A DNA stretch of 64,000 nt from [Mycobacterium] vasticus (GTDB taxonomy: Bacteria; Actinomycetota; Actinomycetes; Mycobacteriales; Mycobacteriaceae). The stretch is taken from contig NZ_CP084028.1 of assembly GCF_020181595.1 (NCBI RefSeq), forward strand, positions 871,518 to 935,517. Reading direction: 5' to 3'. The position numbers and the translations under genes are program-made. Within the stretch, counting starts at the first letter, position 1. Each line of letters opens with the position of its first letter. Of this stretch, positions 17,150 through 28,421 are shown piece after piece. Below the pieces are notes generated by a model. That model saw only the letters and a list, made by a program, of their open reading frames with translations. It had not been told where the DNA came from and searched no databases.

Positions 17150-17160
17150 ACAGTGAGCCC

Positions 17161-18336
<1,176 letters not shown>

Positions 18337-18338
18337 AC

Positions 18339-19241
<903 letters not shown>

Positions 19242-19253
19242 AACGGCAGACGC

Positions 19254-19281
19254 AAAAGCCCCCGCTTCGTCGGGGGCTTTT
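19254..19281 (+). terminator. Intrinsic terminator of sucCD
   Basis: Perfect 11-base stem AAAAGCCCCCG/CGGGGGCTTTT with the loop CTTCGT, ending in TTTT. It follows the sucD stop by 12 bases and precedes the thiolase gene, separating the two transcripts. Confidence 0.85.
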
Positions 19282-19310
19282 GTGTCTCCCGCCCAGCGAA
19301 GGGTGAACCC

Positions 19311-20837
19311 ATGAGCATCGATCCCCGCACACCCGTCGTCGTCGGCGTCGGGCAGGCGGCCGAGCGCATCGACGACGCCGGCTACCGCGCCATGTCGCCG
19401 GTCCAGTTGGCCGCTGCGGCCGCCCGTGCCGCGTTGGCCGACTGCGGGGCCGCCTCGGCCGCAGCCGCCATCGACACGGTGGTGGCCACCCGGGCGTTCG
19501 AGAACTCGATTCCGAAAGCTCCTGCGCCGCTGGGCAAGTCGAACAACTTCCCGCGGTCGGTTGCCGGGCTGATCGGTGCTGACCCGGCCCGTGCGGTGCT
19601 GGACAAGGTCGGCGGCCAGGGCCCGCAGAAGCTGCTCACGGAGTTCGCCGGCGAGATCGCCTCCGGCGCCGCCGACGTGGTGCTGTTGTGCGGTGCGGAT
19701 GCCACCTCCACGCTGCGGCACTTCGCCAACGCTGCCGACAAGCCGGACTTCACCGAGACCGTCGACGGCCAGCTCGAAGATCGAGGCTACGGACTCGAGG
19801 ACTTCATCGAGCACTACACCGTGATCCATGGGCTGACCGGAGCGCCGGTGCAGTACGGCCTGCTGGAGAACGCCCGCCGCGCCCGGCTTGGCCTGAGCCC
19901 GGCCGACTACCGCCGGGAGATGGCGGAACTGTTCGCCCCGATGACCAAGATCGCCGCCAAGAATCCGTTCTCGGCGTCACCGGTGGAGCGCTCCGCCGAC
20001 GAGCTGGCCACGATCAGCGCCACCAACCGGATGATCTGCGACCCCTACCCGCGGCTGCTGGTGGCCCGCGATCAGGTCAACCAGGGGGCCGCGGCGCTGT
20101 TGATGTCGGTCGAGGCCGCCCGGCGCCTCGGTGTGCCGCAAGACCGCTGGGTGTACCTGCACGGCCACGCCGACCTGCGTGCGCAACGTCTGCTGGAACG
20201 CGCCGACCTGAGCGCCTACCCGGCGGCCGTCGCGGCCACCACCGAGGCGCTGGCGATGGCCGGGATCGGATTCGACGACGTCGCGGCGATGGACCTCTAC
20301 AGTTGCTTCCCGGTGCCGGTGTTCACCATCTGCGATGCCTTCGGCCTGGCCGCCGATGATCCGCGTGGGCTGACCCTGACCGGTGGGCTGCCGTTCTTCG
20401 GCGGTGCCGGCAACAACTATTCGACGCACGCCATCGCCGAGGCGGTGGCGGCGGCGCGCAACGACCCGGGACAGTTCACATTCGTCGGCGCCAACGGCGG
20501 CATGATGAGCAAGTTCGCGGCCGGGGTGTATTCGACCACGCCGGTGGCTTGGACCGCGGATCGCAGCGCGCAGTTGCAGGCGGGGCTCGACGCCGCGCCG
20601 GCCGTCGCCGTCACCGAGCACGCCGACGGTCCGGGGACCATCGAGACCTACAGCGTCCGCTACGACTGGGACACCCCGACCGGAATCATCATCGGCCGAT
20701 TGGACGCCGACGGCAGTCGCTTCCTGGCGACCAGCGAGGACGCCGACCTGGTGGCGCTGCTGTCCGATGGTGAACCGCTGGGGACGGCCGTCACCGTGCG
20801 CGCCCTGGACTACGGCAACCGCTGCTCGCTGGCCTAG
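19311..20837 (+). CDS. Thiolase-like protein type 1 (acetyl-CoA acetyltransferase family)
   Basis: 508 residues with a thiolase fold: an N-terminal half starting PVVVGVGQAAERIDD and a C-terminal half with GGLPFFGGAGNNYSTHAIAEA, the counterpart of the glycine/His loop of thiolases. The usual nucleophile region reads VGGQGPQKLLTEF, with no cysteine there, so classical thiolase chemistry is doubtful. The extra C-terminal beta-barrel-like domain (about 420-508) is the hallmark of the TLP1 group described from M. smegmatis. It may bind CoA and act on an atypical acyl group. Translation starts 30 bases after the sucCD terminator, so it must have its own promoter or rely on read-through. Confidence 0.82.
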   Translation: MSIDPRTPVVVGVGQAAERIDDAGYRAMSPVQLAAAAARAALADCGAASAAAAIDTVVATRAFENSIPKAPAPLGKSNNFPRSVAGLIGADPARAVLDKVGGQGPQKLLTEFAGEIASGAADVVLLCGADATSTLRHFANAADKPDFTETVDGQLEDRGYGLEDFIEHYTVIHGLTGAPVQYGLLENARRARLGLSPADYRREMAELFAPMTKIAAKNPFSASPVERSADELATISATNRMICDPYPRLLVARDQVNQGAAALLMSVEAARRLGVPQDRWVYLHGHADLRAQRLLERADLSAYPAAVAATTEALAMAGIGFDDVAAMDLYSCFPVPVFTICDAFGLAADDPRGLTLTGGLPFFGGAGNNYSTHAIAEAVAAARNDPGQFTFVGANGGMMSKFAAGVYSTTPVAWTADRSAQLQAGLDAAPAVAVTEHADGPGTIETYSVRYDWDTPTGIIIGRLDADGSRFLATSEDADLVALLSDGEPLGTAVTVRALDYGNRCSLA

Positions 20838-20845
20838 CTATTTTT

Positions 20846-20912
20846 TGCGCGAGCGTGCGCAATTGTCCCCCAAAAGCCCAGGTGGGCGCGGACAACTGTG
20901 CACGGTCGCGCG
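20846..20912. repeat. Long imperfect inverted repeat between convergent genes
   Basis: Two 23-base arms (20846-20868 and 20890-20912) pair with four mismatches around a 21-base loop; arm cores are GCGTGCGCAATTGTCC and GGACAACTGTGCACGG. It lies exactly between the convergent thiolase-like and LLM genes, in the position of a bidirectional terminator, but has no classical U-tract after the stem in either direction. Such long palindromes between convergent genes may belong to a dispersed mycobacterial repeat family. That is inference. Confidence 0.5.
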
Positions 20913-20937
20913 AGAGGGGCGAGAGGGGAATAGGTCG

Positions 20938-21786
20938 CTAGCGGCTGAGCCCGAGCTTGCCGGCCAGTCGCTCCACGTAGGCGGCGACCTCGGCCTCGGG
21001 CTTGTCCGGCAACCCGAACAGCGTCTCGGTGACGCCGATCTCGGCCCAGTGCGCCAGCTTCTCGGGCACCGGCTTGAAGTCCAGTGCGACGATCTGCGGT
21101 GCCCCGTCCCGGTCGGCGGCCGCCCAGGTGTCCTGCAGCAGCTTGACGGGCTCGTCGATGTCGAAGTCCCGTGGCGTGGTGATCCAGCCGTCGGCGCTGC
21201 GGGCGATCCACTTGAAGTTCTTCTCGGTACCGGCGGCGCCGACCAGCACCGGGATGTGTGACTGCACCGGCTTGGGCCAGGCCCAGCTCGGACCGAACTT
21301 CACGAATTCACCGTCGAATTCGGCTTCCTCCTGCGTCCACAGCGCACGCATGGCTTCCAGGTATTCGCGCAGCATGGTGCGACGACGTCCCGGCGGCACA
21401 TTGTGGTCGGCGAGTTCATCTGTGTTCCAACCGAATCCGACGCCCACGCTCACCCGGCCACCGGACAGGTGGTCCAGGGTGGCGATCGACTTCGCCAGGG
21501 TGATCGGGTCGTGCTCGACCGGCAGTGCCACCGCGGTCGACAGCCGCACCCTGGAAGTGACGGCGCTCGCGGCCCCCAGGCTGACCCACGGATCGAGGGT
21601 GCGCATGTAGCGGTCGTCGGGCAGTGACTCGTCACCGGTGGTCGGGTGCGCCGCCTGACGCTTGATCGGGATGTGGGTGTGTTCGGGTACGTAGAAGGTG
21701 GTGAAGCCGTGGTCGTCGGCGAGTTTGGCGGCCGCCGCAGGGGCGATGCCTCGGTCACTGGTGAACAGCACAAGCCCGTAATCCAT
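20938..21786 (-). CDS. LLM-class F420-dependent oxidoreductase (Rv0953c-like)
   Basis: The 282-residue luciferase-like enzyme has MDYGLVLFTSDRGI at the first strand, FYVPEHTHIPIKRQAAHP, VSVGVGFGWNTDELADHNVP and HIPVLVGAAGTEKNFKWIARS. Length and motifs match TIGR03619-type F420 enzymes and the position matches Rv0953c. There is no ribosome site before the ATG. A promoter with TCTAAT seven bases before the ATG indicates a leaderless transcript, and a KstR-like palindrome overlaps that -10 box. It converges on the thiolase-like gene. The substrate is unknown; a link to sterol or lipid oxidation would rest on the operator alone. Confidence 0.85.
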   Translation of the reverse strand: MDYGLVLFTSDRGIAPAAAAKLADDHGFTTFYVPEHTHIPIKRQAAHPTTGDESLPDDRYMRTLDPWVSLGAASAVTSRVRLSTAVALPVEHDPITLAKSIATLDHLSGGRVSVGVGFGWNTDELADHNVPPGRRRTMLREYLEAMRALWTQEEAEFDGEFVKFGPSWAWPKPVQSHIPVLVGAAGTEKNFKWIARSADGWITTPRDFDIDEPVKLLQDTWAAADRDGAPQIVALDFKPVPEKLAHWAEIGVTETLFGLPDKPEAEVAAYVERLAGKLGLSR

Positions 21787-21793
21787 ATCCGTG

Positions 21794-21823
21794 ATTAGAA
21801 CGTGTTCCTGTTTGTTCAGGCAA
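21794..21823 (-). promoter_or_regulatory. Leaderless promoter with KstR-like operator for the LLM gene
   Basis: Minus strand: TTGCCT (21818-21823), 18-base spacer, TCTAAT (21794-21799), then seven bases to the ATG at 21786, so transcription would start at or next to the A of ATG. On the plus strand 21796-21809 reads TAGAACGTGTTCCT, close to the KstR sterol-regulator motif TnnAACnnGTTnnA, and it covers the -10 box. Confidence 0.45.
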
Positions 21824-21934
21824 CCGGGGGTCCCCTACCGGCGGTGTTGACTCGGCGGGCTCACCGCGGAGTGCGCTAGCGTGAATGGTCGAACCGCGCC
21901 GCCCCCCACCTGCCGCCGATCATCAGGAGAGGTC

Positions 21935-22831
21935 ATGACCTACTCGCCCGGGAATCCCGGATTCCAGTCTTCCCAACCGCCGGGCTCCTTCGGCCCGTCC
22001 ACGCCGTCGTTCACCAAGACCGCAGATGCCGAGAGCAAGCTGCCGTTGTACCTGCAGATGACGGTCGCGATGCTGGGGCTGGGCGTCTACCTCGCGAACT
22101 TCGGGCCGATCGTCACCGTCAGCAACGGTGAGTACCCGCTCATCCTCGGCGACGCCGGCCACACCGTTCCGCTGGCACTGCTGGCCGGGCTGCTGGCCGG
22201 GGCGGGTCTGCTGCCCAAGGTGAAGTCCTACACCACGGTGGTCGCGGTGATCTCGACGCTGGGAGCACTGTTGGCGATTGCCACGCTTGCCGACGCCGGT
22301 GATGACTACACGGTCGGCTGGGGACTGTGGCTGGTGTTGACGTTCAGCATCCTGCAGGCCGCCGCCGCGGTCGGAGTGCTGCTGCTGGAGACCGGTGTCG
22401 TCACCGCCCCGGCGCCGCGGCCCAAGTACGACCCCTACGGCCAGTACGGCCTGCCCCCGGGCGGCAACTACTACGGTCAGCAGGCGCCGCAGCAGCCCGG
22501 CTACCCCTCCTACGGCGGTTACCCGTCGGCTCCGTCCTCCGGTGGCTTCGGAGCGCAGCCCGGTCCGGCGCAGTCCGGTCCCGCGTCGTCCGGGATGGGT
22601 TCGATGGGTGGCTTCGGCACCGCCTCGCAGCCGACCCAGTCGGTGCCGTCGATGCAGCAGGGCCCGCCCACCCCTCCGACCGGATTCCCCAGCTTCAGCC
22701 CGCCGCCGTCCAGCGGCTCGGGCAGCTCGTCGACTGCGGGTTCCGGGGGCTCCGGCGGGCCGGGCCAGGGCTCGACGGGTGGCCAGCAGGCGCAGGGCGG
22801 TTCCGCCCCGTCGGGTCCGGCTCAGCCCTAG
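21935..22831 (+). CDS. Rv0954-like four-helix membrane protein of the divisome
   Basis: 298 residues from the ATG at 21935, chosen for the AGGAGAGG site just upstream; the frame opens 18 codons earlier without one. The layout is a short hydrophilic N-terminus, four membrane helices between about residues 38 and 155, then a long Pro/Gly/Ser/Gln-rich tail with YGQYGLPPGGNYYGQ-type repeats. This matches the mycobacterial 34-kDa antigen-like protein Rv0954, reported to belong to the cell-division complex. perM follows after 36 bases in the same direction, supporting a joint role at the septum or envelope. The tail is low-complexity and probably cytoplasmic. Confidence 0.8.
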   Translation: MTYSPGNPGFQSSQPPGSFGPSTPSFTKTADAESKLPLYLQMTVAMLGLGVYLANFGPIVTVSNGEYPLILGDAGHTVPLALLAGLLAGAGLLPKVKSYTTVVAVISTLGALLAIATLADAGDDYTVGWGLWLVLTFSILQAAAAVGVLLLETGVVTAPAPRPKYDPYGQYGLPPGGNYYGQQAPQQPGYPSYGGYPSAPSSGGFGAQPGPAQSGPASSGMGSMGGFGTASQPTQSVPSMQQGPPTPPTGFPSFSPPPSSGSGSSSTAGSGGSGGPGQGSTGGQQAQGGSAPSGPAQP

Positions 22832-22867
22832 CGCGCTCCGGCGCGCCGAGTTGAACGTGCCCGTGAC

Positions 22868-24286
22868 GTGACACCGGTGGCCGTCGGTAAACCAGGCTCG
22901 AACCCGACCCGCGATCTGTTGCGGGTCGCGTTCGGCCCGTCCGTGGTGGCGTTGACGGTGATCGCAGCGGTGACGCTGCTGCAGTTGCTGATCGCCAACA
23001 GTGACATGACCGGGGCGTCGGGTGCCATCGCCAGCATGTGGCTGGGTGTGCATCAGGTACCGATCTCGATCGGCGGTCGGGAGCTGGGAGTGCTGCCGCT
23101 GCTGCCGGTGCTGCTGATGGTTGCCGGGACGGCCCGGACGACCGCGCAGGCCACCGACCGGGGTGCCTCCTGGTTCGTCATCCGCTGGATCGTGGCGTCG
23201 GCGTTGGGCGGCCCGTTGTTGATCGCGGCGATCTGCCTGGCGGTCATCCATGACGCGGCATCGGTCATGACCGAACTGCAGACCCCACATGCGTTGGGCG
23301 CCTTCGGCCATGTGTTCCTGGTGCATGCGATCGGCGCGGCGATCGGAATGGGGACGCGGGTGGGCCGGCGTGCTCTGGCCGAGACGCCGCTGCCGGACTG
23401 GATCTTCGACGCGTTGCGAGCCGCGGTCGCCGGAATGCTGGCGCTGGTCGGGCTAGTCGGGACCATCACTGTCGTATCCCTGGTCCTGCACTGGGGGACC
23501 ATGCACGAGCTGTACGCGGTCACCGATTCATTGTTCGGTCAGTTCAGTCTGACGCTGCTGGCGGTGCTGTATGTGCCCAACGTCCTGGTCGGCGGGGCGG
23601 CGATGGCCGTCGGATCGAGTGCGCACATCGGCCCCGCGCTGTTCAGTGCATTCACCGTGCTCGGTGGCGACATTCCGGCGCTGCCGATTCTGGCCGCTGC
23701 GCCCACCCCTCCGCTGGGACCCGCGTGGGTGGCATTGCTGATCATCGGCGCCGCCTCGGCGGTGGCCGTCGGTCAGCAGTGCGCCCGGCGCCCGCTGCCG
23801 CTGGTTCCGGCACTGGGCAAGGTTGCGGCCGCAGCGGGTATCGCTGCGGTACTGATGGCGCTGCTCGGGTGGGCCGGCGGCGGGCGGTTGGGCAACTTCG
23901 GCGACGTCGGGGTGGACCAGGTGACGTTCGGCCCGGCGGTGTTCCTGTGGTTCGCGTCGATCGGTGCGCTGACGGTGGTGATGATCGGCGGGGTGCGGCG
24001 CGGGCCGGTGCTGCCTCGGCCGATGCTGCCGCCCGCCCGCGAGCCGGTGCCTACGGCCGAGCCCGAGCCCGAGCTTGACCCCGAGCCCGTCGAACCCGAG
24101 CTTTTCGAACCTGACGAGTTGTTCGAACCCGACGAGATCGAGGACGGGGGTGAGCTGAGCTGGACGCCGCAACCCGAGCAGCCGACAGCATCTGAGCCGC
24201 ACCCGCCGACCGAGCCGCCCGGCCCGTGGGAAGACCCCGAAGACCTGATGTTCACCGACGATGACGGGCTCGACCGACCGCGCTAG
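22868..24286 (+). CDS. perM: PerM-like integral membrane protein (Rv0955-like)
   Basis: 472 residues from a GTG start, with about ten hydrophobic segments between residues 20 and 385. A cytoplasmic tail rich in Glu/Pro/Asp follows ([16 protein letters not shown]), ending near GLDRPR. This is the layout of the mycobacterial DUF6350/PerM family. PerM is needed in M. tuberculosis for division under low Mg2+ and for persistence. It lies 36 bases after the Rv0954-like gene and precedes the purN region, the M. tuberculosis order. Assignment is by topology, tail and synteny. Confidence 0.8.
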   Translation: MTPVAVGKPGSNPTRDLLRVAFGPSVVALTVIAAVTLLQLLIANSDMTGASGAIASMWLGVHQVPISIGGRELGVLPLLPVLLMVAGTARTTAQATDRGASWFVIRWIVASALGGPLLIAAICLAVIHDAASVMTELQTPHALGAFGHVFLVHAIGAAIGMGTRVGRRALAETPLPDWIFDALRAAVAGMLALVGLVGTITVVSLVLHWGTMHELYAVTDSLFGQFSLTLLAVLYVPNVLVGGAAMAVGSSAHIGPALFSAFTVLGGDIPALPILAAAPTPPLGPAWVALLIIGAASAVAVGQQCARRPLPLVPALGKVAAAAGIAAVLMALLGWAGGGRLGNFGDVGVDQVTFGPAVFLWFASIGALTVVMIGGVRRGPVLPRPMLPPAREPVPTAEPEPELDPEPVEPELFEPDELFEPDEIEDGGELSWTPQPEQPTASEPHPPTEPPGPWEDPEDLMFTDDDGLDRPR

Positions 24287-24356
24287 CACCACCCCTTGGC
24301 AGAATTAAGGACTTGAGTCCCTTATATCCTGCTCGCTGTCCTGGTCGCATAGTGAC

Positions 24357-24782
24357 ATGACAAGCGTCGTGAGCACGTGGAACCTGCACAGACTGGCAAG
24401 TGCCCGCGTGGAGAAGCTGACGCAGCTGGTGTTGCCACCCGGCCATGAGCCGATCCTCGACGTCATGGCGTCGATCTGGGTCGACGGCGTCGAGGCCGGG
24501 TTCCAGATGGCCGAGGCGGCATCGATCGGTTTGTCCCGCGCCCTGGCGGAGGACCTGTACCAGCAGCTGGAAGGCGCCGAGCTCTGTAGCGAATACGACG
24601 AGTTCCCGGAGCTAGACGATCGCGACTTCCAGGATCTTGCGTGTGGTCGGGTCGAGAAGATCAGCCACGGCATCCATCCGGTCGGCCACCCCGACGTGAT
24701 CTGGGACAAGGTCGAGATCTGGACCGACGGTGTGGCCGCTGCGCTCCGGATCGTGCGCGACGAAGGGCAGCGCCAGGCCTGA
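24357..24782 (+). CDS. Hypothetical protein with two tandem domain copies
   Basis: This is a 141-residue acidic soluble protein that I do not recognise. Its two halves are a gap-free duplication with an 81-residue offset. RVEK occurs at 17-20 and 98-101, Gly-His at 29-30 and 110-111, Trp at 41 and 122, and Asp-Gly-Val at 43-45 and 124-126. The linker (about 55-93) is Glu/Asp-rich. Upstream (24309-24320) is the near-perfect palindrome GGACTTGAGTCC. No ribosome site precedes the ATG. It sits between perM and purN, co-directional with both, and has no M. tuberculosis counterpart I can place, so it may be an insertion in the conserved order. Confidence 0.65.
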   Translation: MTSVVSTWNLHRLASARVEKLTQLVLPPGHEPILDVMASIWVDGVEAGFQMAEAASIGLSRALAEDLYQQLEGAELCSEYDEFPELDDRDFQDLACGRVEKISHGIHPVGHPDVIWDKVEIWTDGVAAALRIVRDEGQRQA

Positions 24783-24818
24783 TCGCCGGCCGGATCCTCG
24801 GCGGTAGGCTCTTGCTTC

Positions 24819-25445
24819 GTGCAACCGATCCACGTGGCCCCACACGTCCCGTCGCGGCTGGTGGTGCTGGCTTCGGGTACCGGATCGCTGCTGGAGTCGC
24901 TGCTGGCCGCGGCGGTGGGTGACTACCCGGCAAGGGTGGTGGCCGTCGGCACCGACCGCGACTGCCGGGCCGTGCAGATCGCCAAGGATGCCGGGCTGCC
25001 GGTGTTCACCGTCGCGATGTCCGACCATTCCGACCGGGCTGCCTGGGACCTCGCGCTGGCGGAGGCCACCGCCGCGCATGCCCCTGATCTGGTGGTCTCG
25101 GCCGGCTTCATGAAGATCCTGGGGCCGCAGTTCTTGTCCCGATTCATGGGGCGCACCGTCAACACCCACCCGGCGTTGCTGCCCGCCTTCCCCGGCGCGC
25201 ACGCGGTGCCCGACGCGCTGGCCTACGGAGTGCGGGTCACCGGCTGCACCGTGCATCTGGTGGACGCCGGGACCGACACCGGTCCGGTGCTGGCCCAGGA
25301 GCCGGTCGCAGTGTTCGACGACGACGACGAAGACTCCCTGCATGAACGCATCAAGACAGTGGAGCGCCAGCTCCTGGTAGACGTTCTGGCCGCGCTGGCG
25401 ACCCGCGGCGTGACCTGGACCGGACGAAAGGCAACCATAGGATGA
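24819..25445 (+). CDS. purN: Phosphoribosylglycinamide formyltransferase
   Basis: Transfers a formyl group from 10-formyltetrahydrofolate to GAR, the third step of purine synthesis. 208 residues from a GTG start. Motifs are [16 protein letters not shown] (GAR-phosphate loop), [15 protein letters not shown], the catalytic [14 protein letters not shown], and [17 protein letters not shown] with the catalytic Asp. The stop overlaps the purH start as ATGA, giving coupled translation of two folate-dependent formyl transfers. Length agrees with the mycobacterial enzyme. Confidence 0.96.
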   Translation: MQPIHVAPHVPSRLVVLASGTGSLLESLLAAAVGDYPARVVAVGTDRDCRAVQIAKDAGLPVFTVAMSDHSDRAAWDLALAEATAAHAPDLVVSAGFMKILGPQFLSRFMGRTVNTHPALLPAFPGAHAVPDALAYGVRVTGCTVHLVDAGTDTGPVLAQEPVAVFDDDDEDSLHERIKTVERQLLVDVLAALATRGVTWTGRKATIG

Positions 25446-27007
25446 CCGACGGCAAGCGACCGATTCGCCGGGCGCTGATCAGCGTCTACGACAAGACCGG
25501 CCTGGTCGACCTGGCTGCCGGACTGCATGCCGCCGGGGTGGCTATCGTCTCCACCGGCTCTACCGCCAAATCAATTGCCGCCAAGGGCATTCCGGTCACT
25601 CCCGTGGAACAGATCACCGGGTTCCCGGAGGTGCTCGACGGCCGGGTCAAGACGCTGCACCCGCGGGTGCACGCCGGGCTGCTGGCCGACCTGCGCAAGC
25701 CCGAACATGCTGCGGCGCTGGAAGAACTGGACATCGCGCCGTTCGACCTGGTGGTCGTGAACCTCTACCCGTTCAGCGAGACCGTCGATTCCGGTGCGGG
25801 TATCGACGAGTGCGTCGAGCAGATCGACATCGGCGGCCCGTCGATGATCCGGGCGGCCGCCAAGAACCACCCCAGCGTGGCCGTGGTGGTGGACCCGCTC
25901 GGCTACGACGGGGCGCTGGCCGCGGTCAAGGCCGGCGGTTTCTCCCTTGCCGAGCGGAAGCGCCTGGCCTCGTTGGCATTCCGCCACACCGCCGAATACG
26001 ACGTCGCGGTGGCCAACTGGATGTCGTCGACGCTTGCGCCCGAGGAGCCTCGCCAGGTCCTGCCGGAATGGATCGGGCGCACCTACCGTCGGGCGACGCA
26101 GCTGCGGTACGGCGAGAACCCGCACCAGCAGGCCGCCCTGTTCTGCGACGGCGGAGCCTGGCCGGGGTTGGCGCAGGCCGATCAGCTGCACGGAAAAGAG
26201 ATGTCCTACAACAACTTCACCGACGCGGACGCCGCGTGGCGAGCGGCGTTCGACCATGAAGAGATCTGCGTGGCGATCATCAAGCACGCCAACCCGTGCG
26301 GCATCGCGGTCTCGGCGACCTCCGTGGCCGACGCACACCGCAAGGCGCACGAGTGCGACCCGCTGAGCGCGTTCGGCGGAGTGATCGCGGCGAACACCGA
26401 GGTCAGCGTCGAGATGGCGGAGTACGTCAGCACCATTTTCACCGAGGTCATCGTCGCGCCCGCTTACGCGCCCGGGGCCGTGGAGATCTTGGCCCGCAAG
26501 AAGAACATTCGGGTGCTGGTGGCCTCCGAGCCGCTGCGCGGTGGCACCGAGTGGCGCCAGGTCAGCGGCGGGCTGCTGATGCAGAGCCGCGACGGCCTCG
26601 ACGCCGACGGTGACAACCCGCTCAACTGGACGCTGGCCACGGGGCCGGCGGCCGATGCGGCCACGCTGGCGGATCTGGTGTTCGCCTGGCGGTCCTGCCG
26701 TGCGGTCAAGTCGAACGCGATCGTCGTGGCTGCCGACGGCGCCACCATCGGCGTCGGCATGGGGCAGGTCAACCGGGTGGACGCGGCCCGACTGGCCGTG
26801 GAGCGCGGCGGCGACCGGGTGGCCGGCGCGGTGGCGGCCTCGGACGCGTTCTTCCCGTTCCCCGATGGTCTGCAGACGCTGACCGCCGCCGGGGTGAAGG
26901 CGGTTGTGCACCCGGGCGGTTCGGTCCGCGACGACGAGGTGACCGCCGCTGCTGCCGAGGCGGGGATCACCCTGTACCTGACCGGGGCCCGGCACTTCGC
27001 GCACTGA
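25442..27007 (+). CDS. purH: Bifunctional AICAR formyltransferase / IMP cyclohydrolase
   Basis: Performs the last two steps to IMP. The 521-residue protein has an N-terminal methylglyoxal-synthase-like IMP cyclohydrolase domain ([40 protein letters not shown]). The C-terminal AICAR transformylase domain has [13 protein letters not shown], the KHANPCG catalytic segment and KSNAIVVA. It starts inside the purN stop (ATGA). It converges on the 13E12-type gene with 16 bases between stops. Confidence 0.97.
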   Translation: MTDGKRPIRRALISVYDKTGLVDLAAGLHAAGVAIVSTGSTAKSIAAKGIPVTPVEQITGFPEVLDGRVKTLHPRVHAGLLADLRKPEHAAALEELDIAPFDLVVVNLYPFSETVDSGAGIDECVEQIDIGGPSMIRAAAKNHPSVAVVVDPLGYDGALAAVKAGGFSLAERKRLASLAFRHTAEYDVAVANWMSSTLAPEEPRQVLPEWIGRTYRRATQLRYGENPHQQAALFCDGGAWPGLAQADQLHGKEMSYNNFTDADAAWRAAFDHEEICVAIIKHANPCGIAVSATSVADAHRKAHECDPLSAFGGVIAANTEVSVEMAEYVSTIFTEVIVAPAYAPGAVEILARKKNIRVLVASEPLRGGTEWRQVSGGLLMQSRDGLDADGDNPLNWTLATGPAADAATLADLVFAWRSCRAVKSNAIVVAADGATIGVGMGQVNRVDAARLAVERGGDRVAGAVAASDAFFPFPDGLQTLTAAGVKAVVHPGGSVRDDEVTAAAAEAGITLYLTGARHFAH

Positions 27008-27023
27008 TTCAGCTACGGCCCGG

Positions 27024-28415
27024 CTAGGGAACTTCGCCGTCCTCGTCGCCGGTTTCGCTGTCTCGCAATAGTTTTTCGGGGTGGTGGTAGGTGTTGGTGC
27101 GTCGTTGTCCTCGGTCGAGGTGTGGCGGGGCCAGGGTTTCGGTGGTGCCGTCGGCTCGTTTTCGGGTTTTCCAGCCATTGTTGGTGAGCAGTTGGTGGTG
27201 AGGTCCGCAGCGCAGGGACAGGCCGCCGATGTCGGTGATGTTGGTGGTGGCGTAGTCGGTGTCATGATGCACTTCACAGAGGTAGGCCGGCACCGTGCAG
27301 CCCGGGTGCGAACAGCCCCGCTCTTTGGCGTACAGCACGAGGCGTTGCCCTGGTGAGGCCAGTCGTTTGCTGTGGACGAGGGCGATCTCTTTGCCTTTGT
27401 GGTGGATCCGCAGGTAATGGTGGGCGTGGGTGGCCATAGAGATGACATCGCCCATGGGCAGCCAGGTGCCACCGCCGGTGGGAGCTTTTCCGGTGGCGGC
27501 TTCGAGTTCAGCCAGGTCGACCGAGACGACGATGGTGGCGGGCAGGCCGTTGTGTTGGCCGAGGTCACCGGAGGCGAGCAGGGCCCGGCCCATTGCGGTC
27601 AGGGCGTCGTGTTTGCGTTGGGCTTCGGTGCGGGTGTCGGCGTCGATCTGAGCCTGGGTGGGGGTGCCTGAGGTGCAGGGGGCGAGGTCATCGGGGTTGC
27701 ACATTCCTGGTGCGCTCAATGGGGCCAGGGCGGCGTCGAGGGTGGCGCGTGCTTGGGGGTCGAGGAAGCCGCTGATCGGGCTCATGCCGTCCCGGTCCTG
27801 CGGACCGAAGATCACCCCGCGGCGTTTGGCACGCTGCTGCTCGGCCCGCTCGTCGGGCTCATCACCGTCAGGATGCAGGTGATCGGCTAATCGCTGCGCT
27901 AGTTTCGCGAGTTCGTCGGGCCGGCACCGGCCGGCCAGTTCGGTCAGATGTTTCTCGGCGTGAGTCAACGTTCCGGGGTCGATGTCGGCGGGTAGGTAGT
28001 CGAAGAAGGAGCGGATTACTGCGACATGCGATGCCCCGATTCGGCCGTCACGTTGGGCTTCGGCCACTTCGGGTAGTACCGGCTCCAAGGGTTCCCCGGT
28101 CAGAGACCGTCGTGGCCCCAACTGCTCGGCGTCGGCGATGCGGCGTGCGGCGTCGCCGCGGGTGATGTGCAAGGTGTCGGCCAGCACCCAGCGGGGTTTG
28201 CCGCCGATCTCACCGGGGTCGGCGGTGGCGATCTGGTTGACCATCGGATGCTCCACCGCCGACAGCCGCCGGCGCAGGACCTCGCAGCGCTGCAGCAGGG
28301 CCAGGGCCTCCCGGGAGGTCAGGACGTCGAAGTCCAGGTTCTGTGCCCGGTCCAGGTCAGCGGCCAGGGCGTCGAACACCTCGACGACCTCATCGCGACC
28401 CGGATTCGCAAGCAT
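27024..28415 (-). CDS. 13E12-type DUF222/HNH endonuclease domain protein
   Basis: 463 residues from the ATG at 28415. A helical DUF222 region (about 1-330) is followed by an HNH domain with zinc ligands at Cys368/Cys373 (CSHPGC) and the segment CEVHHDTDYATTN...LSLRCGPHHQLLTNNGW. This is the multicopy '13E12 repeat' family of mycobacteria. Members are presumed nucleases and several in M. tuberculosis are SOS-controlled. The start is supported by an extended -10 box (TACCAT) six bases upstream, making the transcript leaderless, and by a LexA-like box covering the start. There is no ribosome site. The frame continues upstream without family similarity. Confidence 0.85.
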   Translation of the reverse strand: MLANPGRDEVVEVFDALAADLDRAQNLDFDVLTSREALALLQRCEVLRRRLSAVEHPMVNQIATADPGEIGGKPRWVLADTLHITRGDAARRIADAEQLGPRRSLTGEPLEPVLPEVAEAQRDGRIGASHVAVIRSFFDYLPADIDPGTLTHAEKHLTELAGRCRPDELAKLAQRLADHLHPDGDEPDERAEQQRAKRRGVIFGPQDRDGMSPISGFLDPQARATLDAALAPLSAPGMCNPDDLAPCTSGTPTQAQIDADTRTEAQRKHDALTAMGRALLASGDLGQHNGLPATIVVSVDLAELEAATGKAPTGGGTWLPMGDVISMATHAHHYLRIHHKGKEIALVHSKRLASPGQRLVLYAKERGCSHPGCTVPAYLCEVHHDTDYATTNITDIGGLSLRCGPHHQLLTNNGWKTRKRADGTTETLAPPHLDRGQRRTNTYHHPEKLLRDSETGDEDGEVP

Positions 28416-28421
28416 GTTCGA
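28406..28421. promoter_or_regulatory. LexA (SOS) box-like site over the 13E12 start codon
   Basis: TCGCAA-GCAT-GTTCGA matches 10 of the 12 defined bases of the mycobacterial SOS box TCGAAC-N4-GTTCGA. It spans the start codon (28413-28415) and abuts the -10 element TACCAT (minus strand, 28422-28427). LexA bound here would block initiation. Confidence 0.5.
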
